Source of the DNA: Methylophilaceae bacterium
GTDB lineage: Bacteria > Pseudomonadota > Gammaproteobacteria > Burkholderiales > Methylophilaceae
DNA: 8,073 bases
Assembly: GCA_010031285.1 (NCBI GenBank)
Contig: RHAY01000030.1
Location: forward strand, 1 to 8,073
Reading direction: 5' to 3'
Below the pieces are notes generated by a model that did not search any database, was not told where the DNA came from, and saw nothing but the letters and a program-made list of their open reading frames with translations. Positions 1 through 7,398 of this stretch are shown one piece after another. The translations under genes and the position numbers were made by a program. Numbering within the stretch: position 1 is the first letter of the stretch; the number at the start of each line of letters is the position of its first letter.

Positions 1-18
1 AAATGAGATATCTCATTT
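1..18. repeat. 18-bp perfect palindrome
   Basis: The first 18 bases equal their own reverse complement (centre GATATC). It lies inside the coding sequence for the degenerate Walker B strand of the NtrX-type protein and touches the window edge, so it may extend further left. It may be chance in AT-rich DNA; no function is claimed. Confidence 0.5.
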
Positions 19-658
19 AACTAAGTCGCAACAAAAAGGATTAAATTTATTAATTAGTAAAGCTGCTAATTACGATGTAAGAATTATTTGTGCTACTTCA
101 CAGTCTCTTGCCCAAGCAAATGAAGTAGATTTTGACGAGCGGATTTTAAATGAATTACTGCCTGGATCTTTACTGCTTCCTTCAATCAATGAACATAAAG
201 AAGATATTCCGGAGCTAGCATCATCTATTTTGACGATGTATCTTGCAAAATCTGATAAGTCCGACTACAAAGTTTTTGATGTAGCTGCATTAAATATGAT
301 GCGTGCAATGAATTGGATAGGCGATATAGAAGAGCTAGAAAGCTTTATTTTCAATTTAATGCAAACTAGTTTGCTTGAAAAAATCACTGCGGATGATGTT
401 AAGCGTGTTTCAAATCAATTTAACTTATTACATGATAAAAATAAGTCTTCTAAGAAGAATAAAGACAATAAAGATCAAGGTTTTGATGATATTTTTAACA
501 AACCATTAAGAGATGCGCGTGATGATTTTGAAAAAATGTATTTTAAACATCACCTAAATCAAGATGATCAAAGTATGGCAAAACTTGCTGAAGTTTCAGG
601 TGTTGAGAGAACGCATCTCTATAGAAAATTAAAACAGCTCGGTATTAAGGTAAAGTAA
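2..658 (+). CDS. ntrX: NtrX-type response regulator, C-terminal part, degenerate AAA+ domain (partial, 5' end outside window)
   Basis: The frame is open from base 2 with no stop, so the gene begins left of the window; a TTG at 230 is internal, not the start. Visible are the second half of a sigma-54-activator AAA+ domain (about 2-400), a Lys/Asp-rich linker (about 430-480), and a C-terminal Fis-type helix-turn-helix (about 575-655) with the 'GVERTHLYRKLKQLGI' signature of NtrX-family regulators. The DNA-binding end looks intact. The ATPase half does not: Walker B reads NEI instead of DEI (2-10), sensor I reads ATS instead of ATN (92-100), the arginine-finger segment reads FDERILNEL where the family has FRxDLxxRL (131-157), and sensor II reads WIGDIEEL instead of WPGNVREL (314-337). 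Inference: it probably binds DNA but does not remodel sigma-54 polymerase. An NtrY-like kinase gene would be expected upstream. Family assignment is good; the exact symbol is less certain because the receiver domain is not visible. Confidence 0.8.
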   Translation, partial: NEISHLTKSQQKGLNLLISKAANYDVRIICATSQSLAQANEVDFDERILNELLPGSLLLPSINEHKEDIPELASSILTMYLAKSDKSDYKVFDVAALNMMRAMNWIGDIEELESFIFNLMQTSLLEKITADDVKRVSNQFNLLHDKNKSSKKNKDNKDQGFDDIFNKPLRDARDDFEKMYFKHHLNQDDQSMAKLAEVSGVERTHLYRKLKQLGIKVK

Positions 659-659
659 A

Positions 660-1433
660 TTAAATTTCGATCAATACAGGCGTGTGATCTGAAGGGCGCT
701 CTGATTTTCTTGGTTCTTTATCAATGGCAGCAACTTTTATCTTACTGACTAAACTTTTATTTGTGAGTATGTGGTCAATACGCATGCCAAGATTTCTTCT
801 AAATCCAGCTACGCGATAATCCCACCAGCTATATTGTTGTTCTGAGGGATGGGTTACTCTAAAGCTATCAGAGAGTCCTAAATCAATAATTTTTTGAAAT
901 GCTTCTCTTTCTTTAGGACTTACAAGAACACTATTTTTCCAGGCTTCTGGATCATGACAATCAATATCTTGAGGCGCAATGTTAAAGTCACCCGCAATAA
1001 CGATATCTGGATATAACTCCATTTCCTTTTTAAGCCAAAAAGTGAAATGTTTTAACCAATTGAGTTTATAAAGGTATTTCTCTGAATCCACAGATTGGCC
1101 GTTAGGAATGTAAACACAAACCACTCTGATTTTTCCTTGATTTGTATTTACAGTTGCAGCGATTAATCTTTTTTGTTCATCTTCGAAGCCAGGAATATTA
1201 TTTTGAATATCAAGAAGCTCATATTTGCTTATAATTGCAACGCCATTGTATGTTTTTTGCCCATTATGGATGGAGGTATAACCTAATACATTTAGGGCTT
1301 CGTGCGGAAATTTAATATTTTCTTGTTTTGTTTCTTGAAGTAAAAGAAGGTCAGGTTTTTCTTTTTTAATCCAAGCTTCAACTTGACCTAATCTTACAGT
1401 GAGAGAATTTACATTCCACGTGGCAATTTTCAT
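660..1433 (-). CDS. xthA: Exodeoxyribonuclease III (AP endonuclease)
   Basis: A 257-residue protein, full length for the ExoIII/APE1-type endonuclease-exonuclease-phosphatase family. It cleaves DNA at abasic sites and degrades duplex DNA 3'-5' in base excision repair in the cytoplasm. All expected active-site elements are visible: N7 in WNVNSL, the metal ligand E34 in LLLQETKQ, Y108 in VYIPNGQ, D149 and N151 in GDFNIAP, D220 in RIDHIL, and the terminal SDH with H250. The start ATG at 1433 gives the canonical N-terminus MKIATWNVNSL. It follows prlC by 5 bases with only a weak ribosome binding site, suggesting translation coupled to prlC. Its stop is one base from the stop of the convergent NtrX-type gene. 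No terminator hairpin is visible at that junction. Confidence 0.96.
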   Translation of the reverse strand: MKIATWNVNSLTVRLGQVEAWIKKEKPDLLLLQETKQENIKFPHEALNVLGYTSIHNGQKTYNGVAIISKYELLDIQNNIPGFEDEQKRLIAATVNTNQGKIRVVCVYIPNGQSVDSEKYLYKLNWLKHFTFWLKKEMELYPDIVIAGDFNIAPQDIDCHDPEAWKNSVLVSPKEREAFQKIIDLGLSDSFRVTHPSEQQYSWWDYRVAGFRRNLGMRIDHILTNKSLVSKIKVAAIDKEPRKSERPSDHTPVLIEI

Positions 1434-1438
1434 AAATC

Positions 1439-3466
1439 TTAAGTCATACCGCTATGTCTGAGGAGGGCATCAACTGTAGGTTCGCGCCCACGAAAAGCGA
1501 CAAAAGATTCCATAGCCGGTCTAGAGCCACCCTTTGATAAAACTTCATTTTTAAATTTCTGACCAGCGTGACTTGATAAGATACCTTCTTCCTCAAACAA
1601 ACTGAAAGCATCAGAAGCCAATACCTCAGCCCATTTATAACTGTAATAGCCGGCTGCATAGCCACCGGCGAAAATATGAGAAAAGCTGTTAGGAAAACGA
1701 TTCCAAGAAGGAGGTCTTACCACAGCAATTTCATCGCGAATAGTTTCTAGAAGTTTTAAAGGGTTAATTTTATTTTGATCACTATATTCGGTGTGTAATC
1801 TGATGTCGAATAAAGAAAATTCAATTTGTCTTAGAGTTTGCATACCTGATTGAAAATTTTTTGCTTCAATCATCTTGTCAAATAAACTTTTAGGTAAAGT
1901 ATTTTTGTTATCAACATGTTCGGTCATATGTTTTACTACATCCCACTCCCAGCAGAAATTTTCCATAAATTGACTAGGCAATTCAACAGCATCCCATTCC
2001 ACCCCTTTAATGCCAGAAATACTGTAATCATCCACTTTGGTTAACATATGATGAAGTCCATGGCCGAATTCATGGAACAGGGTAATGACATCGTCATGAG
2101 AAAATAGAGCTGGCTTGTTGTCCGAAGGTGATGAAAAGTTACACGTCAAAAAAGCTACTGGATGCGATGATCCGAGAGCATTTTTATATCGAGATATAGC
2201 CTCGTCCATCCACGCACCACCGCGTTTGTGATTGCGTGCGTATAAATCAAAATAAAATTGGCCAATTAATTCATCATTTTCATTTTTTATAGAATAAAAA
2301 CTTACATCTTTGTGCCAGGTAGGAGCATCGGATTTGACAATCTTTAAGTTAAAGATAGTTTCAACCACTTTAAAGAGGCCTTTTAAAACACGATGCTCAG
2401 GGAAGTATTGTTTAACTTCATTCTCAGAAAAACTATATTTGGCTTGGCGAAGTTTTTCGGATACATAAGCGATATCCCAAGCCTCTAATGTTTCTATCTT
2501 TAGGGTTTTAGCAAAAGATTTAAGTTCGTCCATATCTTTTAAAGCAAAAGGTTTTGCTTTGTTTGCTAAATTCATAAGGAAGGTGATAACTTCTTCACTT
2601 GATTTTGCCATTTTAGTGACAAGTGACATCTCAGTAAAATGTTTAAAGCCCAAGAGTTGTGAAGATTCGAAACGAAGCGCGAGAATCTCTTCTATAAGGT
2701 TTGTATTATCAAATTTAGGCGATGCAAGCTCGGATGCACGGGTAGCGTAAGCATGATAGAGCTTTTCTCGTAAGGCTCTATTGTCAGCATACTGCATCAC
2801 TGGAAGATAGGATGGAAAGTGAAGGGTGAATTTATAGCCTTCTTTTTTATCTTCTTTAGCTTCAGCAAGAGCTTTCTTAATATTTTCTTCTGGAATACCT
2901 GCAAGCTCCTCGAGATGATTTACGAAAATAGAAAATTCATTGGTAGCATCTAGAATATTTTCTTCAAACTGAGTTGATAGCTTTGCAAGCTTTTCTTGAA
3001 TCACTTTAAATCTTTTTTTATCCGTTTCATTTAGTTCAGCGCCCCCTAGTCTAAATTCACGCAGAACATTATCAATAATACGTTTTTGAGAAGATGTAAG
3101 TGATTTAAATACTTCGCTATCCTTAAGAGATTGATATTTTTTATAAAGAGATTCGTCTTGCGATAGATTTGTATAGAACTCAGTTAATTTTATAAGGTTA
3201 TCGTTATAGGCTTTTCTTAAGTGATCTGAGTTAACAACAGCATTAAGATGTTCAATTTGGCCCCAAGCTCTTGAAATTTTTTCACTGATAATTTCTATAG
3301 GCTCTACAAAATTGTCCCATGAAGCGGGGGCTTTCATTTCTTTTAGGGAATGAATTAAACTATTCGCTTCTTTGAGAATGCTTTCAATAGCTGGAGAAAT
3401 ATGCTCAGGTTTGATTTGATCAAATAGGGGAAGACTATCGCGATGTAAGACAGGATTGATCATCAT
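1439..3466 (-). CDS. prlC: Oligopeptidase A (M3 family zinc metallopeptidase)
   Basis: A 675-residue protein, near the usual length for PrlC/oligopeptidase A, a cytoplasmic thimet-type zinc peptidase that degrades short peptides and cleaved signal peptides. The zinc-binding HEFGHGLHH motif is at residues 465-473, with the third ligand E495 in GVEWDAVELPSQFMENF. The C-terminal substrate-binding tyrosine region FAGGYAAGYYSYKWAEVLASD is also present. The N-terminus resembles the family (NPVL...LPLFDQIKPEHI). Two adjacent ATG codons (3466 and 3463) are possible starts; neither has a convincing Shine-Dalgarno sequence. It lies 17 bases after ptsI and 5 before xthA, so it is probably the penultimate gene of the operon. 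No functional link to the PTS genes is evident. Confidence 0.95.
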   Translation of the reverse strand: MMINPVLHRDSLPLFDQIKPEHISPAIESILKEANSLIHSLKEMKAPASWDNFVEPIEIISEKISRAWGQIEHLNAVVNSDHLRKAYNDNLIKLTEFYTNLSQDESLYKKYQSLKDSEVFKSLTSSQKRIIDNVLREFRLGGAELNETDKKRFKVIQEKLAKLSTQFEENILDATNEFSIFVNHLEELAGIPEENIKKALAEAKEDKKEGYKFTLHFPSYLPVMQYADNRALREKLYHAYATRASELASPKFDNTNLIEEILALRFESSQLLGFKHFTEMSLVTKMAKSSEEVITFLMNLANKAKPFALKDMDELKSFAKTLKIETLEAWDIAYVSEKLRQAKYSFSENEVKQYFPEHRVLKGLFKVVETIFNLKIVKSDAPTWHKDVSFYSIKNENDELIGQFYFDLYARNHKRGGAWMDEAISRYKNALGSSHPVAFLTCNFSSPSDNKPALFSHDDVITLFHEFGHGLHHMLTKVDDYSISGIKGVEWDAVELPSQFMENFCWEWDVVKHMTEHVDNKNTLPKSLFDKMIEAKNFQSGMQTLRQIEFSLFDIRLHTEYSDQNKINPLKLLETIRDEIAVVRPPSWNRFPNSFSHIFAGGYAAGYYSYKWAEVLASDAFSLFEEEGILSSHAGQKFKNEVLSKGGSRPAMESFVAFRGREPTVDALLRHSGMT

Positions 3467-3483
3467 AATTAAAAAGTGGTTAT

Positions 3484-5217
3484 TTAAACAGATTGATTAA
3501 TTTTTTTTAGTAAAGTTTCAATTTTATCGACTTCGTTTAAGTTTAGTAACTTAAGAACAGAAGTTTTCATATTTTTAATTGAGCTATTTAAAACTTGTTG
3601 TTTAACACTGAGAATATGCGAAGGATGCATAGAGAGTTGCTCAACGCCCATAGCAATCAATAATTTAGTAAGCTTAGGTTCTCCTGCCATTTCACCACAA
3701 ATAGCGATCGATTTTTTATATTTATGCGCAGATTTTATTGTAAGAGCAATTAACTTTAAAACAGCGGGATGAAGTGGATTATACAAGTGTGATACTGCAT
3801 CATCCGTGCGATCGATTGCGAGCGCGTACTGAATTAAATCATTTGTGCCTATAGATAAAAAGTCTAGTTCCTGAGCAAAAATATCTGCGCTGATAGCAGC
3901 AGCAGGTATTTCAATCATGCCACCAATAAGAATTTTTTCATTAAACTTTATTTTTTCCTTTCTTAAACTTGCCTTTGCCCTTTCTAATATAAGTTTGGTT
4001 TGGCGAAGTTCACTAATACTGCTTAGCATCGGGAAAAGAATTTTAATATTACCAAATTGAGAGGCTCTTAAAATGGCTCGAAGTTGAGTCATAAAAACCT
4101 TAGGCTCAGACAAACATAGTCGAATTGCTCTTAATCCTAATGCTGGATTAGGACTTACTTTTTTATTGTCTAAAGCAGTTTGTTTATCAGCACCTGAGTC
4201 TAGGGTACGAATAGTGACAGGTCTTTTGCCCATAGCTTCAGCAACTTTCTTATATGCCTGAAATTGCTCTTCCTCATCTGGCATATCCTGTCTATTCATA
4301 AATAAAAATTCTGTTCTAAATAAACCAATACCACTGGCACCTGAAGCATTGACCGAGATAATATCGTTTGGGACTTCAATATTTGCAAAAAGATGAATGA
4401 AGGCCCCGTCTTTGGTGATTGATCTTTTTGTTTTAATGCGCAGAAGTTTTTCTTGTTCGTTATCCCAAGAATCCTGAATTTTTTTGTAATGCTTTTGAAT
4501 GTCTTGGGTTGGATTAACAATCACAACGCCAGATGTTCCGTCGACAATAATTAAATCGTTATCCCTAATTAATGCTCTTGCATTTTGCAATGCTACGATT
4601 GAAGGAATATTTAAACTTCGAGATAAGATAGCGGTATGAGAAGTAACACCGCCACCATCTGTGATGAAAGCTGCGTATTTATGATCCTTGAAGTGAAGAG
4701 CATCAGCCGGTGAAATATCATGAGCAACTAAAATTGTTAGTTTTTCTTTGTTTTTTACCGCAATTTGGTTTGAGTGACCTAAAAGAATTTTAATGACTCT
4801 TTCAACTACCTGTATAACATCTTGTTTTCTTTCTCTTAGATATTGATCCTCGATTTGATCGAATTGATTAACAACACTATCCATTTGTTTCTTGATTGCC
4901 CACTCTGCATTACATTTTTCATTTTCAATAATAGATTTCGGTAACACAGATAACGACTTGTCATTGAGTATCATTATATGTGTATCAATAAATGCACCTA
5001 ATTCTCCCGGAGAATCAGAGGGAAGTTGTAATTTTATTTTATTAAGTTCTGCCCTGACAGCAGCAATAGCATCTTCAAATCTTTTAACTTCATGAGGAAT
5101 ATTTTTTATATCAATATCGTATTGAACGACTTCAAGCAGAGCGTTAGAAATTAAGTGTGCTTTGCCTATAGCAATGCCATTCGAAACACCTATGCCATGA
5201 AGACTAAATGGAGTCAT
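3484..5217 (-). CDS. ptsI: Phosphoenolpyruvate-protein phosphotransferase, PTS Enzyme I
   Basis: A 577-residue standard-length Enzyme I. It autophosphorylates from phosphoenolpyruvate and passes the phosphate to HPr. The N-terminal HPr-binding and phosphohistidine domains contain GGGVTSHTAILSRS with phosphoacceptor H194. The C-terminal PEP-binding barrel shows GLFRTEFLFMNR (R301), GGMIEIPAA, the SIGTNDLIQYALAIDR motif and the catalytic cysteine C507 in CGEMAGEP. There is no N-terminal GAF domain, so this is the sugar-type EI and not the PtsP (EI-Ntr) form. The start at 5217 is supported by an AAGGAG 11 bases upstream, inside the end of ptsH. The gap to ptsH is 6 bases. No PTS permease is in the window, so the phosphate probably flows to HPr and the nearby EIIA for regulation. 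Confidence 0.97.
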   Translation of the reverse strand: MTPFSLHGIGVSNGIAIGKAHLISNALLEVVQYDIDIKNIPHEVKRFEDAIAAVRAELNKIKLQLPSDSPGELGAFIDTHIMILNDKSLSVLPKSIIENEKCNAEWAIKKQMDSVVNQFDQIEDQYLRERKQDVIQVVERVIKILLGHSNQIAVKNKEKLTILVAHDISPADALHFKDHKYAAFITDGGGVTSHTAILSRSLNIPSIVALQNARALIRDNDLIIVDGTSGVVIVNPTQDIQKHYKKIQDSWDNEQEKLLRIKTKRSITKDGAFIHLFANIEVPNDIISVNASGASGIGLFRTEFLFMNRQDMPDEEEQFQAYKKVAEAMGKRPVTIRTLDSGADKQTALDNKKVSPNPALGLRAIRLCLSEPKVFMTQLRAILRASQFGNIKILFPMLSSISELRQTKLILERAKASLRKEKIKFNEKILIGGMIEIPAAAISADIFAQELDFLSIGTNDLIQYALAIDRTDDAVSHLYNPLHPAVLKLIALTIKSAHKYKKSIAICGEMAGEPKLTKLLIAMGVEQLSMHPSHILSVKQQVLNSSIKNMKTSVLKLLNLNEVDKIETLLKKINQSV

Positions 5218-5223
5218 ATGGCA

Positions 5224-5493
5224 TTATTCTCCTTCACCAAAATAGTCATTAATAAGATTGACAATAGAATTGAAAGCTTCTTTTTCATCAGAGCCCTCGG
5301 TTGTGATTATGACCTCCGAGCCTTGGCTCGCTGCTAGCATCATTACACCCATAATACTTTTAGCATTTACTTTTTTATTGCTTTTCTCAATCCATATATC
5401 AGATTGAAATTGATTGGCTACCTGAGTTAACTTTGCAGAAGCTCTTGCGTGTAGACCTAGTTTGTTAATTATTTTGATAGAGGCTGTTAACAT
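5224..5493 (-). CDS. ptsH: Phosphocarrier protein HPr
   Basis: An 89-residue single-domain HPr, the normal size. It carries the phosphoryl group from Enzyme I to EIIA proteins. The phosphoacceptor H15 is in NKLGLHARASAKL. The regulatory serine S46 is present in NAKSIMGVMMLAASQGSEV, the target of HPr kinase, and hprK lies three genes upstream. So both the PEP-dependent (His) and ATP-dependent (Ser) inputs appear available. The start codon overlaps the end of the EIIA gene by 7 bases, and no Shine-Dalgarno sequence is visible upstream, which points to translational coupling. HPr Ser46 and HprK together suggest signalling rather than sugar uptake. Confidence 0.97.
   Translation of the reverse strand: MLTASIKIINKLGLHARASAKLTQVANQFQSDIWIEKSNKKVNAKSIMGVMMLAASQGSEVIITTEGSDEKEAFNSIVNLINDYFGEGE
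5229..5234 (-). promoter_or_regulatory. Shine-Dalgarno sequence of ptsI
   Basis: On the minus strand the sequence reads AAGGAG, 11 bases before the ptsI ATG and overlapping the last ptsH codons. It is the clearest ribosome binding site at any start in this operon and supports the chosen ptsI start. The spacing is slightly long. Confidence 0.6.
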
Positions 5494-5885
5494 GATTCAT
5501 TAGGTTGGATATGAATAATGCCATCCTGCGCACCTTCAATGGCTTTAGCAATAAGAGCTTCAAAAGATTCATGGCGATAGCTAATGCTTCGTATGAGCAT
5601 TGATAAATTCACACCTGCAATTGCATTTACTTTACCCGGCTCAATTATTTTTGTAATGATATTGCAAGGGGTTGCTCCAAAAATATCTGTAAGAATGAGA
5701 ACGCCTTTGCCTTGATCTAAGAGATTAATTTTCTCAGAAATTTCTTTATACATATTGTCATGTGCACAATCATTTTCAATTGTAAGCGAGTCAAGAAATT
5801 TTGGTTTTTCTCCAAGAACATGGGTCGCACATTCAATCAGGGATTTTCCAAGTTCACCGTGAGTAATAAGGAGGATGCCAATCAT
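5487..5885 (-). CDS. PTS mannose-family EIIA component
   Basis: A 132-residue single-domain protein of the EIIA-Man (PTS EIIA type-4) family. H9 in ILLITHGELGKSL is the expected phosphoacceptor receiving phosphate from HPr. The central LTDIFGATPCNI segment and a later GVNLSML are characteristic of the fold. In permease systems EIIA passes phosphate to EIIB and EIIC/EIID; none of these is present here, and stand-alone EIIA-Man proteins beside hprK, ptsH and ptsI are typical of proteobacterial regulatory PTS loci. It follows rapZ by 7 bases and overlaps ptsH by 7. The symbols manX and ptsM have been used for relatives, but the functional partner is unknown, so no symbol is assigned. Confidence 0.92.
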   Translation of the reverse strand: MIGILLITHGELGKSLIECATHVLGEKPKFLDSLTIENDCAHDNMYKEISEKINLLDQGKGVLILTDIFGATPCNIITKIIEPGKVNAIAGVNLSMLIRSISYRHESFEALIAKAIEGAQDGIIHIQPNESC

Positions 5886-5892
5886 AAGTGTC

Positions 5893-6732
5893 TTAATGGT
5901 TAATATCTCTATGGCGAATAATTACCTGAGATTTTGGGTTGAAGAAGTTAGTGAAAAGTTTATTTGCAATATAAACAGAACGATGTTTGCCGCCCGTACA
6001 GCCAATCGCTATATGCAGAGAATGTCTTTGGTCTTTTTTAAAAGCATTTAGCCATTCGTTTACAAAGTGATTGATATCTTGATACATTTTATCAACTTCT
6101 TTATAGCCTTGAAAAAAATCTGCAACAGGATTATCTAGGCCAGTTAAATTTTTAAGCTTTGATTCGTAGTGTGGATTTGGAAGACAGCGTACATCAAATA
6201 TAAAATCTGCATCTAGAGGGATGCCAAATTTGTATCCGAACGAACTAAATTGCAGAGCAAGATGATCCTCTTTTAATTCAATTAATTCACTCAATGCAGT
6301 CTTAAGTGCATTCACCGACATATTGCTTGTATCAATTTTATATCCAATCTCAGCAAGAGGCGCTAACATAGAACGCTCTTTTTCTATGGTTTCAGAAAGA
6401 GATAGCTTTTCATTAGCGAGTGGATGTCTTCGTCTAGTTTCACCAAAACGCCTGACAATAGATTCAGTGGATGATTCTAGATAAATTAATTTCGTTTTAA
6501 TCGATAAAGACTCAATTTCTCTAATGACGAAAGGTAATTTTTCAATATTGATACTTCTGATATCAACGCTAATGGCAACTTTATCTTGATGTTCATGATT
6601 AAGATGTTGGGAAATATTTGATAAAAGGGTAACAGGTAAATTATCAATACAGTAAAAATCATTATCTTCCAGGGCGTTTAAGGCAATACTTTTGCCTGAA
6701 CCTGATAATCCCGAAATAATAATAACATCCAT
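5893..6732 (-). CDS. rapZ: RNase adapter / nucleotide-binding protein RapZ
   Basis: A 279-residue protein of normal length for RapZ (YvcJ/YhbJ family). The N-terminal P-loop GLSGSGKS is at residues 8-15. Further conserved blocks are CIDNLPVTLL (28-37), RRHPLA (101-106), DVRCLPNPHY (180-189), GLDNPVADFF (198-207) and the C-terminal signature GCTGGKHRSV (244-253). In E. coli RapZ delivers a small RNA to RNase E and so controls GlmS; whether the same targets exist here is unknown. It starts 2 bases after the hprK stop with no visible ribosome binding site, suggesting coupling. Linkage to hprK and PTS genes is conserved in proteobacteria and supports a role in PTS-linked cell-envelope or carbon regulation. 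Confidence 0.96.
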   Translation of the reverse strand: MDVIIISGLSGSGKSIALNALEDNDFYCIDNLPVTLLSNISQHLNHEHQDKVAISVDIRSINIEKLPFVIREIESLSIKTKLIYLESSTESIVRRFGETRRRHPLANEKLSLSETIEKERSMLAPLAEIGYKIDTSNMSVNALKTALSELIELKEDHLALQFSSFGYKFGIPLDADFIFDVRCLPNPHYESKLKNLTGLDNPVADFFQGYKEVDKMYQDINHFVNEWLNAFKKDQRHSLHIAIGCTGGKHRSVYIANKLFTNFFNPKSQVIIRHRDINH

Positions 6733-6734
6733 AA

Positions 6735-7319
6735 TTAATGATCCAAACTTAATTGCAGATTAAGTTTCTCTGACAAATTATGGATTGTATTTGATCCCTT
6801 TTGAAGCAATATATAATTTTTTACAGCGGTTTCAATCAATAGACTTACGTGTCTTATTTCGGTTACAGGGAGTTCAATTTTAGGAATATAAATATCAAAA
6901 AGTCTAAAAGAATCTAAAGTCATTTCAAGTCTTGAACAATCCATTTCTTTTTGGAATGCTTTTAACTCAACTACTAAAAAAAGTTTTTTCTTCGAAGTCA
7001 CACTTTTATAACCAAATAATTTTTTAATATCAATAATGCCTAGACCGCGAACTTCCATTAGGTTTTTTAAAAGTGAGGGCGGCTGACCTATAAGGGTATT
7101 TTGATTACTTTTATAAAATGCGACGCTATCGTCGGCAATAAGCTTGTGACCTTTAGAAATTAAATCAAGTGCCACCTCACTTTTGCCAACACCTGAATTT
7201 CCAATAATTAAAACCCCTTTACCTTTAATATCAACAAACACACCGTGTATATGACTTGTAACTCCAGGTTCTTTGAATTTTAACGAAATGAAATTTAAGA
7301 GCTTTGATAAATACATCAT
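6735..7319 (-). CDS. hprK: HPr kinase/phosphorylase, catalytic domain only
   Basis: A 194-residue protein matching the C-terminal catalytic domain of HPr kinase/phosphorylase, which phosphorylates HPr on Ser46 with ATP and reverses this by phosphorolysis. It shows HGVFVD (H25), the P-loop GNSGVGKS (40-47), ADD (62-64), the HprK signature EVRGLGIIDI (89-98) and LPVTEIR (150-156), close to the family's LPVxPGR loop. Classical HprK is about 310-320 residues, so the N-terminal domain of over 100 residues is absent. Upstream sequence is hpf, leaving no room for it. Two successive ATG codons (7319 and 7316) could start it; the first overlaps the hpf stop as ATGA. No close Shine-Dalgarno is visible. 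Short catalytic-domain-only HprK proteins are known in Alphaproteobacteria, so it may still be active. Confidence 0.92.
   Translation of the reverse strand: MMYLSKLLNFISLKFKEPGVTSHIHGVFVDIKGKGVLIIGNSGVGKSEVALDLISKGHKLIADDSVAFYKSNQNTLIGQPPSLLKNLMEVRGLGIIDIKKLFGYKSVTSKKKLFLVVELKAFQKEMDCSRLEMTLDSFRLFDIYIPKIELPVTEIRHVSLLIETAVKNYILLQKGSNTIHNLSEKLNLQLSLDH
7316..7319 (-). promoter_or_regulatory. ATGA stop/start overlap between hpf remnant and hprK
   Basis: The TGA of the hpf frame (7318-7316) overlaps the ATG of hprK (7319-7317). This arrangement usually couples translation of the downstream gene to the upstream one. Because hpf has lost its own start, coupling may now be weakened or replaced by an internal start. 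Confidence 0.6.
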
Positions 7320-7398
7320 TCAATCGATTGATGTTTTAAGCCACCTTGAACACGGTGATGGTCTTTATGAACTTCTTTATATTTGATAACTTGGCGAT

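Noticed and set aside
605..619. Short inverted repeat (AGAGA-N5-TCTCT) as a bidirectional terminator
   Set aside because: The 5-bp stem is weak, lies in the conserved helix-turn-helix codons, and has no T-run on either strand.
230..658. Stand-alone 142-residue regulator starting with TTG at 230
   Set aside because: The same frame is open back to base 2 and encodes recognisable AAA+ domain sequence, so 230 is internal to a longer gene.
1444..1665. 73-codon minus-strand frame inside the end of prlC
   Set aside because: It overlaps the conserved C-terminal catalytic region of oligopeptidase A in another frame and shows no independent signal.
5155..5337. Small gene on the plus strand across the ptsI/ptsH boundary
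   Set aside because: It is antisense to two well-conserved PTS genes with no ribosome binding site or family resemblance; it is a by-product of their codons.
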